Assembly: GCA_949045875.1 (NCBI GenBank)
Contig: CARPYP010000007.1
Span: forward strand, 1-64,000
Source of the DNA: an uncultured Clostridia bacterium
GTDB taxonomy: Bacteria; Bacillota; Clostridia; TANB77; CAG-508
Direction: 5' to 3'
Length of the DNA: 64,000 nt
The notes beneath the pieces were generated by a model that did no database searches, was not told where the DNA came from, and saw only the letters and a list, made by a program, of their open reading frames with translations. Positions 27,132 through 36,499 of the stretch are shown here, piece after piece (positions within the stretch are counted from its first letter, which is position 1; each line of letters begins with the position of its first letter). Made by a program: the position numbers and the translations under genes.

Positions 27132-27260
27132 AGCTATTTGTAAAAAAATTGTTATTTGGCTAGGCAAATGAAAATGAAATCAATGAGGCGTACTAGTGTA
27201 CGTTGATTTGATTTCATTTGAAATTTAACAACGCCAAATGGCAATTATTTTGCAAAAGCT
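27132..27260. repeat. Family P1 palindromic element, copy E1 (after relA)
   Basis: 129-bp imperfect palindrome with AGCT at both ends and GTACTAGTGTAC at the centre, starting 1 bp after the relA stop. Conserved blocks TTGTT, TAGGC, AACAAC and GGCAA flank a 7-bp stem ATTTGGC (27154-27160) / GCCAAAT (27233-27239). Copy E2 at 61710-61868 has the same blocks around a different, still complementary, stem. Confidence 0.8.
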
Positions 27261-27261
27261 A

Positions 27262-29457
27262 TCAGTTTTTACGTTTGACCTCGTACACACTATCAATCTT
27301 TCTTAAAACTCTAAATAATTTATTTAATGTTTCTAAATTTTCTATCTCAGTAGTAACCTCTGTGATAACTATTTTTTCTTTTGTAACCTTTGAACGAATA
27401 TCCATAATGCTTACTTTTTCATTTCCAAACTCTCTTACAATATCTGATAATAGACCATCCCTGTCATTTGAAAATATCTCAATATTTACAGTATAAGACG
27501 TTTTTGCCTTTTCATACCATGCAACATCTATTATTCTATCTTCTTGTTCTAATAACTCATATACATTTATACAATCACTTCTATGAACAGAAACTCCTCT
27601 TCCTTTTGTTATATAACCTATTATCTTATCTCCTGGTACAGGATTACAGCATTTCGCAAATTTAACTAAACAATTATCTATTCCTTTTACAATAATACCA
27701 GAACTTGTTGGCTTTCCTTGAATTTTTTTACTTGAACTAGAAAGTTCCTCAATTTTCTTTTCTAGTTCTTCTTCTTTGTGGTCTTTAGAGTATTCGTTTA
27801 ATAGTTTAGAAACTATTTTTCCTGCAGATATCGCTCCAAATCCCACAGATGATTGCATTTCAGTTACATTTGGAAATTTGTATCTTTCTAACATCGCATT
27901 AATATATTCTTGTTTATAAAGTTCTGTTTCTGTTAGCCCTACTCTTTTTATTTCCCTTGCAAGCAATTCTTTTCCTTTTTCAATGTTTTCTTCTCTGTTT
28001 GCCTTTTTAAACCATTGTTGAATTTTACTTTTTGCTCTAGTACTTTGAACAAATTTAAGCCAATCTCTACTTGGTCCTTTTGCATTGTCTGATGTTATTA
28101 TGTCTACAATATCTCCATTGTTCAATTTTGTTACTATTGGCATCATTTGTGAGTTTATTTTACACCCAGTCATTCTATTTCCAATTTCTGTATGTATGCT
28201 ATAAGCAAAGTCTATTGGGGTTGCATCTTTTGGCAATACTTTGATTTCACCATTTTTAGTAAATACATATACTTCATCTTCAAATAATTCCTTCTTCAAT
28301 GTGTTTAAAAATTCATTTGGGTCATTCATTTCTTTTTGCCATTCTAAAGATTCTCTTAACCATGATAGTTTGTCTTCTTCTACTTTTACTGTAGTCTTCT
28401 TAAATCTATTTGCTTCTTTATATGCCCAATGTGCTGCTATACCAAATTCTGCTATCCTATGCATGTCCCAAGTACGTATTTGTACCTCTACTGGTGTTGC
28501 ATTTGGTCCTATCAAAGTTGTATGTAGTGATTGATACATATTAGCTTTTGGAACAGCTATATAGTCTTTAAATCTTCCTGGCATTGGATTATATAAATCA
28601 TGAACAACGCCTAATGCTGCATAACAATCTTTTACTGAATTAACTATTATTCTTAACGCAAATAAATCATATACTTGTTCTAGAGTTATTCCATCCCTTT
28701 GCATTTTTCTATAAATACTATAAATGTGTTTTGCTCTTCCTGTAGTATCTGCAACTATTTTTGCCTTTTTTAGTTCTATTGTAATTTCTTTTTTTATTTT
28801 ATCTACAAAGTCTAATCTTTCTTCTCTTTTTTCATTTAATCCTTCTAAAATTTCTCTATATTCATCTGGATATAGATATTTGAAGCTTAAATCCTCTAAT
28901 TCCCATTTTAATGAATACATACCTATTCTATTTGCAAGTGGTGCATATAAATCCATTGTTTCTTTTGAAATTGCAAGTTGCCTATCTCTTGTTAAGTATT
29001 TTAAAGTTCTCATATTGTGGAGTCTATCTGCTAATTTTATAAGTATTACTCTTATATCTTTTCCCATAGCTAAAAACATTTTTCTATAATTTTCAACTTG
29101 TTGTTCTTCTTTATCTGTGTATTGTAATTTTTGTAATTTCGTTACACCATCTACAATTTCTGTTACTTCTTTTCCAAATTCTTTTATTAAATCTTGACGT
29201 GTTGCTTCTGTATCTTCTATAACATCATGCAATAGAGCAGCACATACTGTGGTAGTATCCATTCCTAATCCTGCAAGAATATTTGCTACATTTAATGGAT
29301 GTATAATGTATGGTTCTCCTGATTTTCTTTTTTGTGCTCCATGAAATTGTAAAGCATAATTATATGCCCTTGTTACTGTTTTTATATCCGCTATTTTATT
29401 ATTCTTTTTTATTGTAGATATTAGGTCATTTAATGTTATTTGCTGTTCTTCTTGCAT
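27262..29457 (-). CDS. relA: RelA/SpoT bifunctional (p)ppGpp synthetase/hydrolase, 731 aa
   Basis: Stringent-response alarmone enzyme. HD hydrolase domain with HPLNVANILA...LLHDVIEDT (residues about 52-80), synthetase domain with GRFKDYIAVPKANMYQSLHT, where RFKD is the motif of bifunctional Rel enzymes, then TGS (about 395-455) and a C-terminal ACT domain (about 655-725) preceded by a Cys-rich CCNPVPGD zinc-finger region. Both activities should be present. The gene ends 1 bp from the P1 palindrome. Confidence 0.95.
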   Translation of the reverse strand: MQEEQQITLNDLISTIKKNNKIADIKTVTRAYNYALQFHGAQKRKSGEPYIIHPLNVANILAGLGMDTTTVCAALLHDVIEDTEATRQDLIKEFGKEVTEIVDGVTKLQKLQYTDKEEQQVENYRKMFLAMGKDIRVILIKLADRLHNMRTLKYLTRDRQLAISKETMDLYAPLANRIGMYSLKWELEDLSFKYLYPDEYREILEGLNEKREERLDFVDKIKKEITIELKKAKIVADTTGRAKHIYSIYRKMQRDGITLEQVYDLFALRIIVNSVKDCYAALGVVHDLYNPMPGRFKDYIAVPKANMYQSLHTTLIGPNATPVEVQIRTWDMHRIAEFGIAAHWAYKEANRFKKTTVKVEEDKLSWLRESLEWQKEMNDPNEFLNTLKKELFEDEVYVFTKNGEIKVLPKDATPIDFAYSIHTEIGNRMTGCKINSQMMPIVTKLNNGDIVDIITSDNAKGPSRDWLKFVQSTRAKSKIQQWFKKANREENIEKGKELLAREIKRVGLTETELYKQEYINAMLERYKFPNVTEMQSSVGFGAISAGKIVSKLLNEYSKDHKEEELEKKIEELSSSSKKIQGKPTSSGIIVKGIDNCLVKFAKCCNPVPGDKIIGYITKGRGVSVHRSDCINVYELLEQEDRIIDVAWYEKAKTSYTVNIEIFSNDRDGLLSDIVREFGNEKVSIMDIRSKVTKEKIVITEVTTEIENLETLNKLFRVLRKIDSVYEVKRKN

Positions 29458-29507
29458 TTGCTATCATCCCTTCTTGAGTTACAAATTTCTCCTTATAATA
29501 TTTAAGT

Positions 29508-30890
29508 TTAAAATTCTATTTTTTCTTCAATCCATTTATTTAGTTCATCTATTGGTAATCGTATTTGTTCCATTGTATCTCTATCTCTTATTGTGACTGT
29601 ATTGTCTTCTAATGTATCAAAGTCTATTGTTACACAATAAGGTGTTCCTATTTCATCTTCTCTTCTATATCTTTTTCCTATACTTCCTGTTTCATCATAG
29701 TCACATATAAATTTTTTAGATAACATATCATATACATCATTTGCTTTGTCTGATAATTTTTTAGATAATGGTAGTATTGCAACTTTATATGGTGCAAGTG
29801 CTGGATGTAAATGTAGTACTATTCTTGTATCTCCTTCTGCGATTTCTTCTTCTTCATATGCATTACATAAAAATGCTAGTGCTACTCTGTCTGCTCCTAA
29901 TGATGGTTCTATACAATATGGTACATATTTTTCGTTAGTTTCTGTGTCTAAGTAATTCATGTCTTCTTTAGAAAATTCCATATGTTTTTTTAAGTCAAAG
30001 TCTGTTCTGTCTGCAATTCCCCATAGTTCTCCCCAACCAAATGGAAAAGCAAATTCTATATCTGTTGTTGCATTACTATAATGTGATAATTCTTCTTTTT
30101 CGTGATCTCTTAGTCTTATATTTTCTTCTTTCATTCCTAAAGTTAATAACCAGTTTTTACAGTATTCTTTCCAATAAGAATGCCATTCCAAGTCTGTTCC
30201 TGGCTTACAGAAAAACTCTAATTCCATTTGTTCAAATTCTCTTGTTCTAAATGTAAAATTTCCTGGTGTTATTTCATTTCTAAAAGCTTTTCCTATTTGA
30301 GCAATTCCCATTGGTAGTTTTTTTCTTGTAGTTCTTAAAACATTTTTAAAATTAACAAAAATTCCTTGTGCAGTTTCTGGTCTTAAATATATCTCAGCTT
30401 TTGCATCTTCTGTAACACCTTGAAATGTTTTAAACATTAAATTAAATTTCCTAATTGATGTATAGTTTAATTTTCCACATACAGGGCAAACTATGTTGTT
30501 ATCATTTATGTATTTAACTGTTTGTTCATCAGACCAACCATCTGCTATTACATCCTTACCATTCTTTGTCGCCCACTCTTCAATTAGTTTATCTGCTCTA
30601 TGTCTAGATTTACATTCTTTACAATCTATTAAAGGGTCTGAAAATCCTCCAACATGCCCAGAAGCAACCCAAGTTTGTGGATTCATAAGTATTGCTGCAT
30701 CTAATCCTACATTCATTTTATTTTCTTGAATAAATTTTTTTCTCCATGCAGTTTTTACATTATTCTTAAATTCTACTCCTAATGGCCCATAGTCCCAAGT
30801 ATTTGCTAATCCTCCATATATTTCTGAACCTGGATATATATATCCTCTTGCTTTACATAAGTTTACAATTTTTTCCATTGATTCTACCAT
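29508..30890 (-). CDS. glyS: Glycyl-tRNA synthetase, 460 aa
   Basis: Single-chain dimeric-type class II Gly[20 protein letters not shown] at the N-terminus, [19 protein letters not shown] and CPVCGK zinc-binding cysteines, motif 2 [20 protein letters not shown], motif 3 and a C-terminal anticodon-binding domain (about 355-455). Family length. AAGGAAG ribosome binding site supports ATG 30890. No T-box is seen; the DNA upstream holds a P2 hairpin instead. Confidence 0.96.
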   Translation of the reverse strand: MVESMEKIVNLCKARGYIYPGSEIYGGLANTWDYGPLGVEFKNNVKTAWRKKFIQENKMNVGLDAAILMNPQTWVASGHVGGFSDPLIDCKECKSRHRADKLIEEWATKNGKDVIADGWSDEQTVKYINDNNIVCPVCGKLNYTSIRKFNLMFKTFQGVTEDAKAEIYLRPETAQGIFVNFKNVLRTTRKKLPMGIAQIGKAFRNEITPGNFTFRTREFEQMELEFFCKPGTDLEWHSYWKEYCKNWLLTLGMKEENIRLRDHEKEELSHYSNATTDIEFAFPFGWGELWGIADRTDFDLKKHMEFSKEDMNYLDTETNEKYVPYCIEPSLGADRVALAFLCNAYEEEEIAEGDTRIVLHLHPALAPYKVAILPLSKKLSDKANDVYDMLSKKFICDYDETGSIGKRYRREDEIGTPYCVTIDFDTLEDNTVTIRDRDTMEQIRLPIDELNKWIEEKIEF

Positions 30891-30929
30891 TTCTTATCTT
30901 CCTTTCTTACCTTTAATAAGCTTGTAGTG

Positions 30930-31025
30930 GTACAGTGTACCCAGCAATTTTTTCATATGTTGTTCACAAAACCATGAGAATAAGAAAATTTTTCTTATCC
31001 TCATGGTTTTCTCACTTTAACGCAC
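30930..31025. repeat. Family P2 hairpin element, copy A (after secF-like gene)
   Basis: AAAACCATGAGAATAAGAAAA (30968-30988) pairs with its near-perfect complement to 31010. The outer flank CAATTTTTTCATATGTTG then TTCACAAAA matches copy B in most positions. The second hairpin of B is missing here; a GTACAGTGTACCCAG palindrome occupies that end. Confidence 0.65.
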
Positions 31026-31032
31026 CTAGAAA

Positions 31033-31671
31033 TTAAATTTCTTGTTTATTTAATTTTACCGCATTACAAATTAATGTTAAGAAATATATTAGTACTAAAA
31101 ATATTATAAATAATTCATTAACTGGTATTCTTGTTAATGCTATTATACTTACATATAATGCAATTATTCCTATTAGTGTTAATACTGGAATTCCTATACA
31201 TTTTATGATTCCTTGCTTTCTATATCTTATTACAAAATACACAAGTATTACTATTGTTGTTATAACTAATGGTGATATATATTTTGTTATCATTTCCCAT
31301 ATATTTACTTGTGGTATTTGTGCTACTATTACATCTTCATCTTTATTAATTTCTATTTCATATTTTTCATTTAGTTTCTGAATTATATTGTTTTGTTGTT
31401 CTTCTGTTATTTCTTTTGATACTATTGATACAACCGTTCCAAATGTATTTCCTTGTTGCACTTTTAATTTATTTGTGCCTACAATTTCATTTGCAATTTC
31501 TTCAATTTCATTTACTTTAAATTCTTTGGTTAAATATATATTCATTCTAACAGATTTTGAATATAATAAATCATAATTATAGCCTTTTACACATATCATA
31601 ATTATTCCTGCTAAGATAATTAGCGCAACTATTACTATCATTATTTTCATAATATTATTAATGTTTTTCAT
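31033..31671 (-). CDS. Divergent SecF-like membrane protein, 212 aa
   Basis: N-terminal TM (about 9-27), an extracytoplasmic P1-like domain (about 40-125) with NEIVGTNKLKVQQG, and four hydrophobic segments (about 134-205) corresponding to the SecF core. Compared with SecF (about 300 aa) it is short and lacks the usual GGT and most of the conserved core motifs. It lies directly downstream of the SecD-like gene. Probably a rapidly evolving SecDF pair; residual translocation function is uncertain. Confidence 0.65.
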   Translation of the reverse strand: MKNINNIMKIMIVIVALIILAGIIMICVKGYNYDLLYSKSVRMNIYLTKEFKVNEIEEIANEIVGTNKLKVQQGNTFGTVVSIVSKEITEEQQNNIIQKLNEKYEIEINKDEDVIVAQIPQVNIWEMITKYISPLVITTIVILVYFVIRYRKQGIIKCIGIPVLTLIGIIALYVSIIALTRIPVNELFIIFLVLIYFLTLICNAVKLNKQEI

Positions 31672-31693
31672 TATCTAACATTCCTTTCTTCAC

Positions 31694-33091
31694 TTATTTT
31701 TTTGCTTCTTCAATTAGTAATTTTCTTGTAAATAGAACATTCATTAATGCTATTACAATTACTCCCCAGAATAAAAGTGTTCCTATTGAAGAAATTGCTG
31801 AAGATGTGCTATATGTGAATATAACTGATGGAATTAAAGTTATTATTAATAAATCTATTACCTTTAAACATGATTTATATATTTTTGCTTTTCTATCTTC
31901 TTTAGAATCATCTTTGTCTAAGTTTCTTAAAATTTTACAATTTACATATGTGTTTATCAATATAAGTATTATACTAGGTATTATAGCCTCAAGACCTATT
32001 TCTGTTTTTGTATATCTTATTATAATTAATAATAATGATATTGAACCAATATAGACTATTGCTGATAATAAACCTAATTTTTTGTATCTAATTATTATAT
32101 ATACTATTGTTATTAAAATTATTAATCCTATTATACCTAACATGATATATTGAAATATATTGTATGCATATATAGATTGTATATAATCACTTGCCTGTAC
32201 CTCATATTCTAGTGGCATTTCTCCATTAGATAGTAATGTGGCATAATATTGAGCTTGTTCTATATTTTCATTTATTGTATCACTTTCTGTACTAGCTGTT
32301 CCCATTGATATATTTAATTCACTTATTTCTTCATCAAAGTGTGTAGATAAGAATTCTTCGTCATTAATTTTCATTGTAACTGTTTTCTCTGTAGAATCCT
32401 TTTTAGTTTCATCTGTTGTCTCTTCTGTTGTTTCTTCTTCTTTATTTTCTTCCTCAACTTTTATATAGTCTTTACTAATTTGCTTAATTTTTTTCTTTCC
32501 CTCTTTATTAAATTTAATGTTTAAATATACATTAACTCCTGTCTCTGTTGAACTATATAAAACATGGGCACTCTCTACATCATCATTTGTCATTAATACT
32601 GTTTTATCATTTGTATCTACAATTTCAAATTTTCCACTTGCTAATAAGTGTGATATAGTAGTATCTGTATTATCTGTATCTGCTAGTTCTACATATATAT
32701 TTCCATTTTCCTCATTTAATCTTACATCATAATTTGCTATTTTTGAAGTTTTTAATCTTCCCCTTATAATTTTTTCTGCTTTTTTATAATTTTCTTTTGT
32801 TTTACTTTCTTCACTATTTTCTGGTACTTGTTCTTTTGTGTATGAATTTTCATCTGCACCTTCTGGTATTTTTTCTACAATATTTCCTTCTGAATCACGA
32901 ATTACCTCATGTATATGGTCTCCTACTTTTAATATAGTTATTCTTGAACCTTTAAGACTTAATCCTAGTTCATAATCTGGTAATATATTATTGTAGGATA
33001 CTAATTTTTTTATATATATCCCTCCAAATCCTACTACTGTAACTAATACCATTATTAATATTATTAGTGCAATCTTTAATTTCTTTTCCAC
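31694..33091 (-). CDS. Divergent SecD-like membrane protein, 465 aa
   Basis: SecD layout: TM1 (about 6-28), ELGLSLKGS (LDLKGG degenerated), P1 with RLKTSKIANYDVRL and HLLASGKFEI, a large acidic Thr/Glu-rich insert (about 205-235), then five membrane helices (about 310-455). The TM4 block that normally carries the GIGVDAN-like proton-path residues reads VYIGSISLLLIIIRY, so key polar residues are missing. GTG 33091 sits nine bases from AAAGG; the ATG three codons upstream touches it. Degenerate or repurposed SecD. Confidence 0.7.
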   Translation of the reverse strand: MEKKLKIALIILIMVLVTVVGFGGIYIKKLVSYNNILPDYELGLSLKGSRITILKVGDHIHEVIRDSEGNIVEKIPEGADENSYTKEQVPENSEESKTKENYKKAEKIIRGRLKTSKIANYDVRLNEENGNIYVELADTDNTDTTISHLLASGKFEIVDTNDKTVLMTNDDVESAHVLYSSTETGVNVYLNIKFNKEGKKKIKQISKDYIKVEEENKEEETTEETTDETKKDSTEKTVTMKINDEEFLSTHFDEEISELNISMGTASTESDTINENIEQAQYYATLLSNGEMPLEYEVQASDYIQSIYAYNIFQYIMLGIIGLIILITIVYIIIRYKKLGLLSAIVYIGSISLLLIIIRYTKTEIGLEAIIPSIILILINTYVNCKILRNLDKDDSKEDRKAKIYKSCLKVIDLLIITLIPSVIFTYSTSSAISSIGTLLFWGVIVIALMNVLFTRKLLIEEAKK

Positions 33092-33109
33092 TGTTCTCAT
33101 CCTTTCAAT

Positions 33110-33769
33110 CTATAATAATTTTGTATCATTAATTATAAGTTCAAACCATATTTTTAAATATTTTGCCGCAAATTTACTCATTATCATTCTGTCTATAAAT
33201 ATTTCAAAGTAATCTAATACTGGACATATTTCTGTGTCAATCTTAATTGATAAAACAATTTTTCTTTTTTCTTTGTCTAGAGTAAGTTGCGCATCTGTAA
33301 CTGCATAATTTACTTTATCATGTTTATCAAATGTTGCTATATTTGTTTTTACAACTCGATTTCTGTGTACATCTGATTTATCTGCTAAAATTAATGCTGC
33401 TGAGATGTCACTTACTGCTGTTCCTGTTGCTTCATCATGATTTCCTATTGCTGTCATAATTTCTGTTCTTAATTGTGGATCCATTCCAATATCTTTTAAA
33501 ATGTCGTATGCAAGTATTGCTCCTGAATGTGCATGGTCTTGCCTGTTTACACAGTTTCCTATGTCATGTAAATATCCTGCTATTTTTGCTAATTCTACTC
33601 TTTCTGGTGGATACCCTAAATCCTGTAAAATTTTTCCTGCTCTTTCTGATACAATTGATGTGTGTCTTATTGAATGTTCTGTATATCCTAATACATTTAA
33701 CTGTTGCTGGGAACCACTTACTAGAGCTTGTACCTCTGGATTTTTTCTTACATCTTCGAGTGTTATCAT
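33110..33769 (-). CDS. HD-domain phosphohydrolase, 219 aa
   Basis: HD fold with H35 in HSIRHTSIVS, AGYLHDIGNC and GNHDEATG and a downstream ADKSDVHRNR. No other domain. Cytosolic; substrate unknown. Proteins like this sit next to secD in other Clostridia. Ribosome binding site AAAGGAAGG supports ATG 33769. Confidence 0.82.
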   Translation of the reverse strand: MITLEDVRKNPEVQALVSGSQQQLNVLGYTEHSIRHTSIVSERAGKILQDLGYPPERVELAKIAGYLHDIGNCVNRQDHAHSGAILAYDILKDIGMDPQLRTEIMTAIGNHDEATGTAVSDISAALILADKSDVHRNRVVKTNIATFDKHDKVNYAVTDAQLTLDKEKRKIVLSIKIDTEICPVLDYFEIFIDRMIMSKFAAKYLKIWFELIINDTKLL

Positions 33770-33820
33770 TTTCTAATAACCTTCCTTTCAGTTCATTTGT
33801 ATATTAACTATTGAATTTTA

Positions 33821-33860
33821 TAATAAATAAAAAAAAATTTCAACCCTTTTGGTTGAAATT
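33821..33860 (-). terminator. ctpA terminator
   Basis: AATTTCAACC (33836-33845) and GGTTGAAATT (33851-33860) form a perfect 10-bp stem, followed on the minus strand by nine T. Confidence 0.92.
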
Positions 33861-33905
33861 ATTTATATTTCACATCCATTTTTGACTGGAATGGTAAAAC
33901 CTCTT

Positions 33906-35087
33906 TTATTTTAACAATTCCATTGCCTTTTGTAATTGCTCGTCTTCTTCTGTTTCTTTTTCTTCTATAATTTCATAATCTGGTGTAATTCCTACTTTAT
34001 TGATTTTATTTCTATTTGGAGTGAAATATTCTTTTATTGTTATTTTTAGTCCACTTCCGTCGTTTAATGTATATAATTCTTGTATAACTCCTTTTCCAAA
34101 TGTTTTTTCTCCTACAATTGTTGCTTTTTTATAGTCTTGTATTGCTCCTGCTAGTATCTCTGAGGCACTTGCTGTTTCATTATTTACTAAAATTATAATA
34201 GGTACATCTATAATAGGAGCATTTTTTGATGTTTCTATTTCTTCTGCTTTGTTCTTATCTGCTGTTATTAACATTGTAGAATCTTTATCTAAAATATAAT
34301 CTGTTATTTGTAATGCCTCGTCTACTATTCCTCCACCATTATTTCTTAAATCTATAATCAAAGATTTTACATTTTTATTTTTTAATTCTTCATATGCAGT
34401 TTTAAATTGCTCTGCACATCCTTCATCAAAAGTAGCAAGTTCTATATAACCTATATTTTCTTCTAATACTACTCCTTCTACTGGATATAGTTCTACACTT
34501 GCTCTTTCTAATGTATAATTAATTGTTTGCCCATTTCTTATTATTTCTAACTCAACTGTTGTTCCTTCTTCTCCTTTTATGTTTGTAGACATTTTTGTTA
34601 ATTCACTTGCATCATAAGATACTCCATTTACTTTTGCTATTATATCTTTAGCTTGCAATCCTGCCTTTTCTGCTGAACTATTTTTTATAGTTGAAGAAAC
34701 CTTTATAACATTATTTTCTGTGTCTGCTTCCATATAAATTCCAATTCCTACATAATTTCCTGTTGTATATGTTGTAAATGTTTTCATTTCTTCAGGAGTA
34801 AAGTATTCTGTGTATTCATCTCCTACTGCACTAATATATCCTTTTATTGCTGCTTCTATCATTTCACTTTCATTCATATCATATAGATATCTTTTGTTTA
34901 ATAATTCCTTAAAAGAGGTTAATGTAGCTCCTAATCCAGTTGTGTCTCCCTTTGTTACTGCAATGTATTTTATACCTCCAGTTCTATATAATAAAACACT
35001 TGTTACACAAAATGTTACAACAGCAGTAATAATTATTATCATTACAGTTTTGTATATTCGTGATAATTTTTCTTTGTTTATTTGCAT
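33906..35087 (-). CDS. ctpA: S41 carboxyl-terminal processing protease, 393 aa
   Basis: Secreted or membrane-anchored processing protease: N-terminal signal-anchor (about 14-31), PDZ domain (about 100-185, YVGIGIYME...AGLQAKDIIAKVNG), S41 catalytic core with Ser in NETASASEILAGA and Lys in GEKTFGKGV. Length and order match CtpA/CtpB. Downstream is a strong terminator. The upstream gene is the M23 peptidase, and both likely belong to a cell-envelope cluster with ftsEX. Confidence 0.93.
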   Translation of the reverse strand: MQINKEKLSRIYKTVMIIIITAVVTFCVTSVLLYRTGGIKYIAVTKGDTTGLGATLTSFKELLNKRYLYDMNESEMIEAAIKGYISAVGDEYTEYFTPEEMKTFTTYTTGNYVGIGIYMEADTENNVIKVSSTIKNSSAEKAGLQAKDIIAKVNGVSYDASELTKMSTNIKGEEGTTVELEIIRNGQTINYTLERASVELYPVEGVVLEENIGYIELATFDEGCAEQFKTAYEELKNKNVKSLIIDLRNNGGGIVDEALQITDYILDKDSTMLITADKNKAEEIETSKNAPIIDVPIIILVNNETASASEILAGAIQDYKKATIVGEKTFGKGVIQELYTLNDGSGLKITIKEYFTPNRNKINKVGITPDYEIIEEKETEEDEQLQKAMELLK

Positions 35088-35174
35088 TTATACCTCTCCT
35101 TTACATTTTTAGTTGCAAAAGTTAATTAACATTATGCTTATATATTTTAGATATATTAACCATCAAATTTATAA

Positions 35175-35245
35175 TATTCGGCTTGCAAAAATGCAAAAAT
35201 AATAAAATAAATTTTATTATTTTTGCATCTAATCTTTGTTGCCAC
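35175..35245. repeat. Possible family P2 hairpin element, copy D (after M23 peptidase gene)
   Basis: A perfect 18-bp stem, 35191-35208 against 35211-35228, with a 2-base loop. Its left flank (AATATTCGGCTTGCAAAA) and right flank (CTAATC) resemble the P2 pattern weakly. It lies 40 bp after the peptidase stop. Confidence 0.5.
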
Positions 35246-35270
35246 TATATATTATATTCACAATTTATTT

Positions 35271-36452
35271 TTATAGACCTATATATGGTGCTGGATTTAC
35301 ATATGTACCATTTTTCAATACTCCATAATGTAAGTGATATCCTGTTGAAGCTCCTGTTGAACCTACTGTTGCAATTATTGATCCTCTTGCTACTTTGCTT
35401 CCTAACCCTACATTAATGGTTGAACAGTGTGCATATACTGTAACTAGTCCTCCACCATGACTTACCATAATATAATTTCCAAATCCACTACCACAACCAC
35501 AGCTTCTTGATTTTCCATAATTGTGTGAACAGCCTGTATAAACTGCTATAACTGTACCAGCTTCGGATGCAAGGATTGCTTTTCCTTTTGGTGCTGCTAA
35601 GTCTATTCCTTTATGATATGATGAACCTCCTGCTAATGGGCTACCTCTTGAACCAAAGTATGAAGAAACTCTTGTATATCCTGGACATGGGAATTCTAAA
35701 CTACCACCAGAATATGAACCTCCTGTATTTGAGTTTTGTTGTGCTAATCTTCTCCATTCTTCTTCTTGTCTTGCTAATTCAGCTGATTTTGCTTCTTTTT
35801 CTTTTTGTAATGCAGCATCTTCTGCATTCAATTTTGAAACTATATTTTGTCTTTCATTTCTTTTATTTGTTAATGTAGTTTTTTGTTTTTGGACTTGTAT
35901 CTTTTCTTCTTCTGCTTTCTTTTTCTTATCTTCTAATGTTATCTTATCACTTTCTATTTTTTCTTTTTCCTTTTCTAATTCATCTAATAATTGCTCATCT
36001 AATTCTAGTATTTCATTTAAAGTATAATAACTAGATAGAAAATCTGTTAAGCTAGTAGAATTTAAGAATACATCTAATATTGTTTTCTTTCCATATTTGT
36101 ATTGTCTAACTACCCTTTCACATGCAAGGTTATGTTTTTTATCATATTCTGCTTTTTTTAGCTCTAATTCTTTTTCTAATTCACTTATCTCTTTTTCTAA
36201 TTCTTTTAGATTTTTTTGAACTACATCTAAATTATATTGAACTTCTGCAATATCTCCATCTAATGAATCTAATTGTTTCATTTCTTCTGATAAGTTATTT
36301 TGTACTTCTTTCAATTCTTTTTCAATTTCATTAATTTCATCTTTAGTATCTTGTATATCCTGTTGAGTTACTGCATATGTACTATAAATTGTAGAAAATA
36401 ATAATATTGATACTAATAATACTGATAATACTAATTTTATTTTTGCTTTCAT
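35271..36452 (-). CDS. M23 peptidase with coiled coil (EnvC-like), 393 aa
   Basis: Signal peptide (about 1-28), long coiled coil (about 33-235), short Gly/Ser linker and a LytM/M23 domain with all zinc ligands: HKGIDLA and GYHLHYGV, plus YAHCS. An insert with Cys-Gly-Cys (RSCGCGSGF) lies in the domain. Its adjacency to ftsEX fits the known FtsEX-EnvC arrangement, where the coiled coil contacts FtsX and activates hydrolysis of septal peptidoglycan. Confidence 0.93.
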   Translation of the reverse strand: MKAKIKLVLSVLLVSILLFSTIYSTYAVTQQDIQDTKDEINEIEKELKEVQNNLSEEMKQLDSLDGDIAEVQYNLDVVQKNLKELEKEISELEKELELKKAEYDKKHNLACERVVRQYKYGKKTILDVFLNSTSLTDFLSSYYTLNEILELDEQLLDELEKEKEKIESDKITLEDKKKKAEEEKIQVQKQKTTLTNKRNERQNIVSKLNAEDAALQKEKEAKSAELARQEEEWRRLAQQNSNTGGSYSGGSLEFPCPGYTRVSSYFGSRGSPLAGGSSYHKGIDLAAPKGKAILASEAGTVIAVYTGCSHNYGKSRSCGCGSGFGNYIMVSHGGGLVTVYAHCSTINVGLGSKVARGSIIATVGSTGASTGYHLHYGVLKNGTYVNPAPYIGL

Positions 36453-36499
36453 TTCTCTTTAATTCCTTTCGTTTGTATTTCTTATATTTTTCTATAATA

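Noticed and set aside
33110..33769. HD protein as RNase Y relative
   Set aside because: It lacks the N-terminal membrane anchor and KH domain; only the HD fold is shared.
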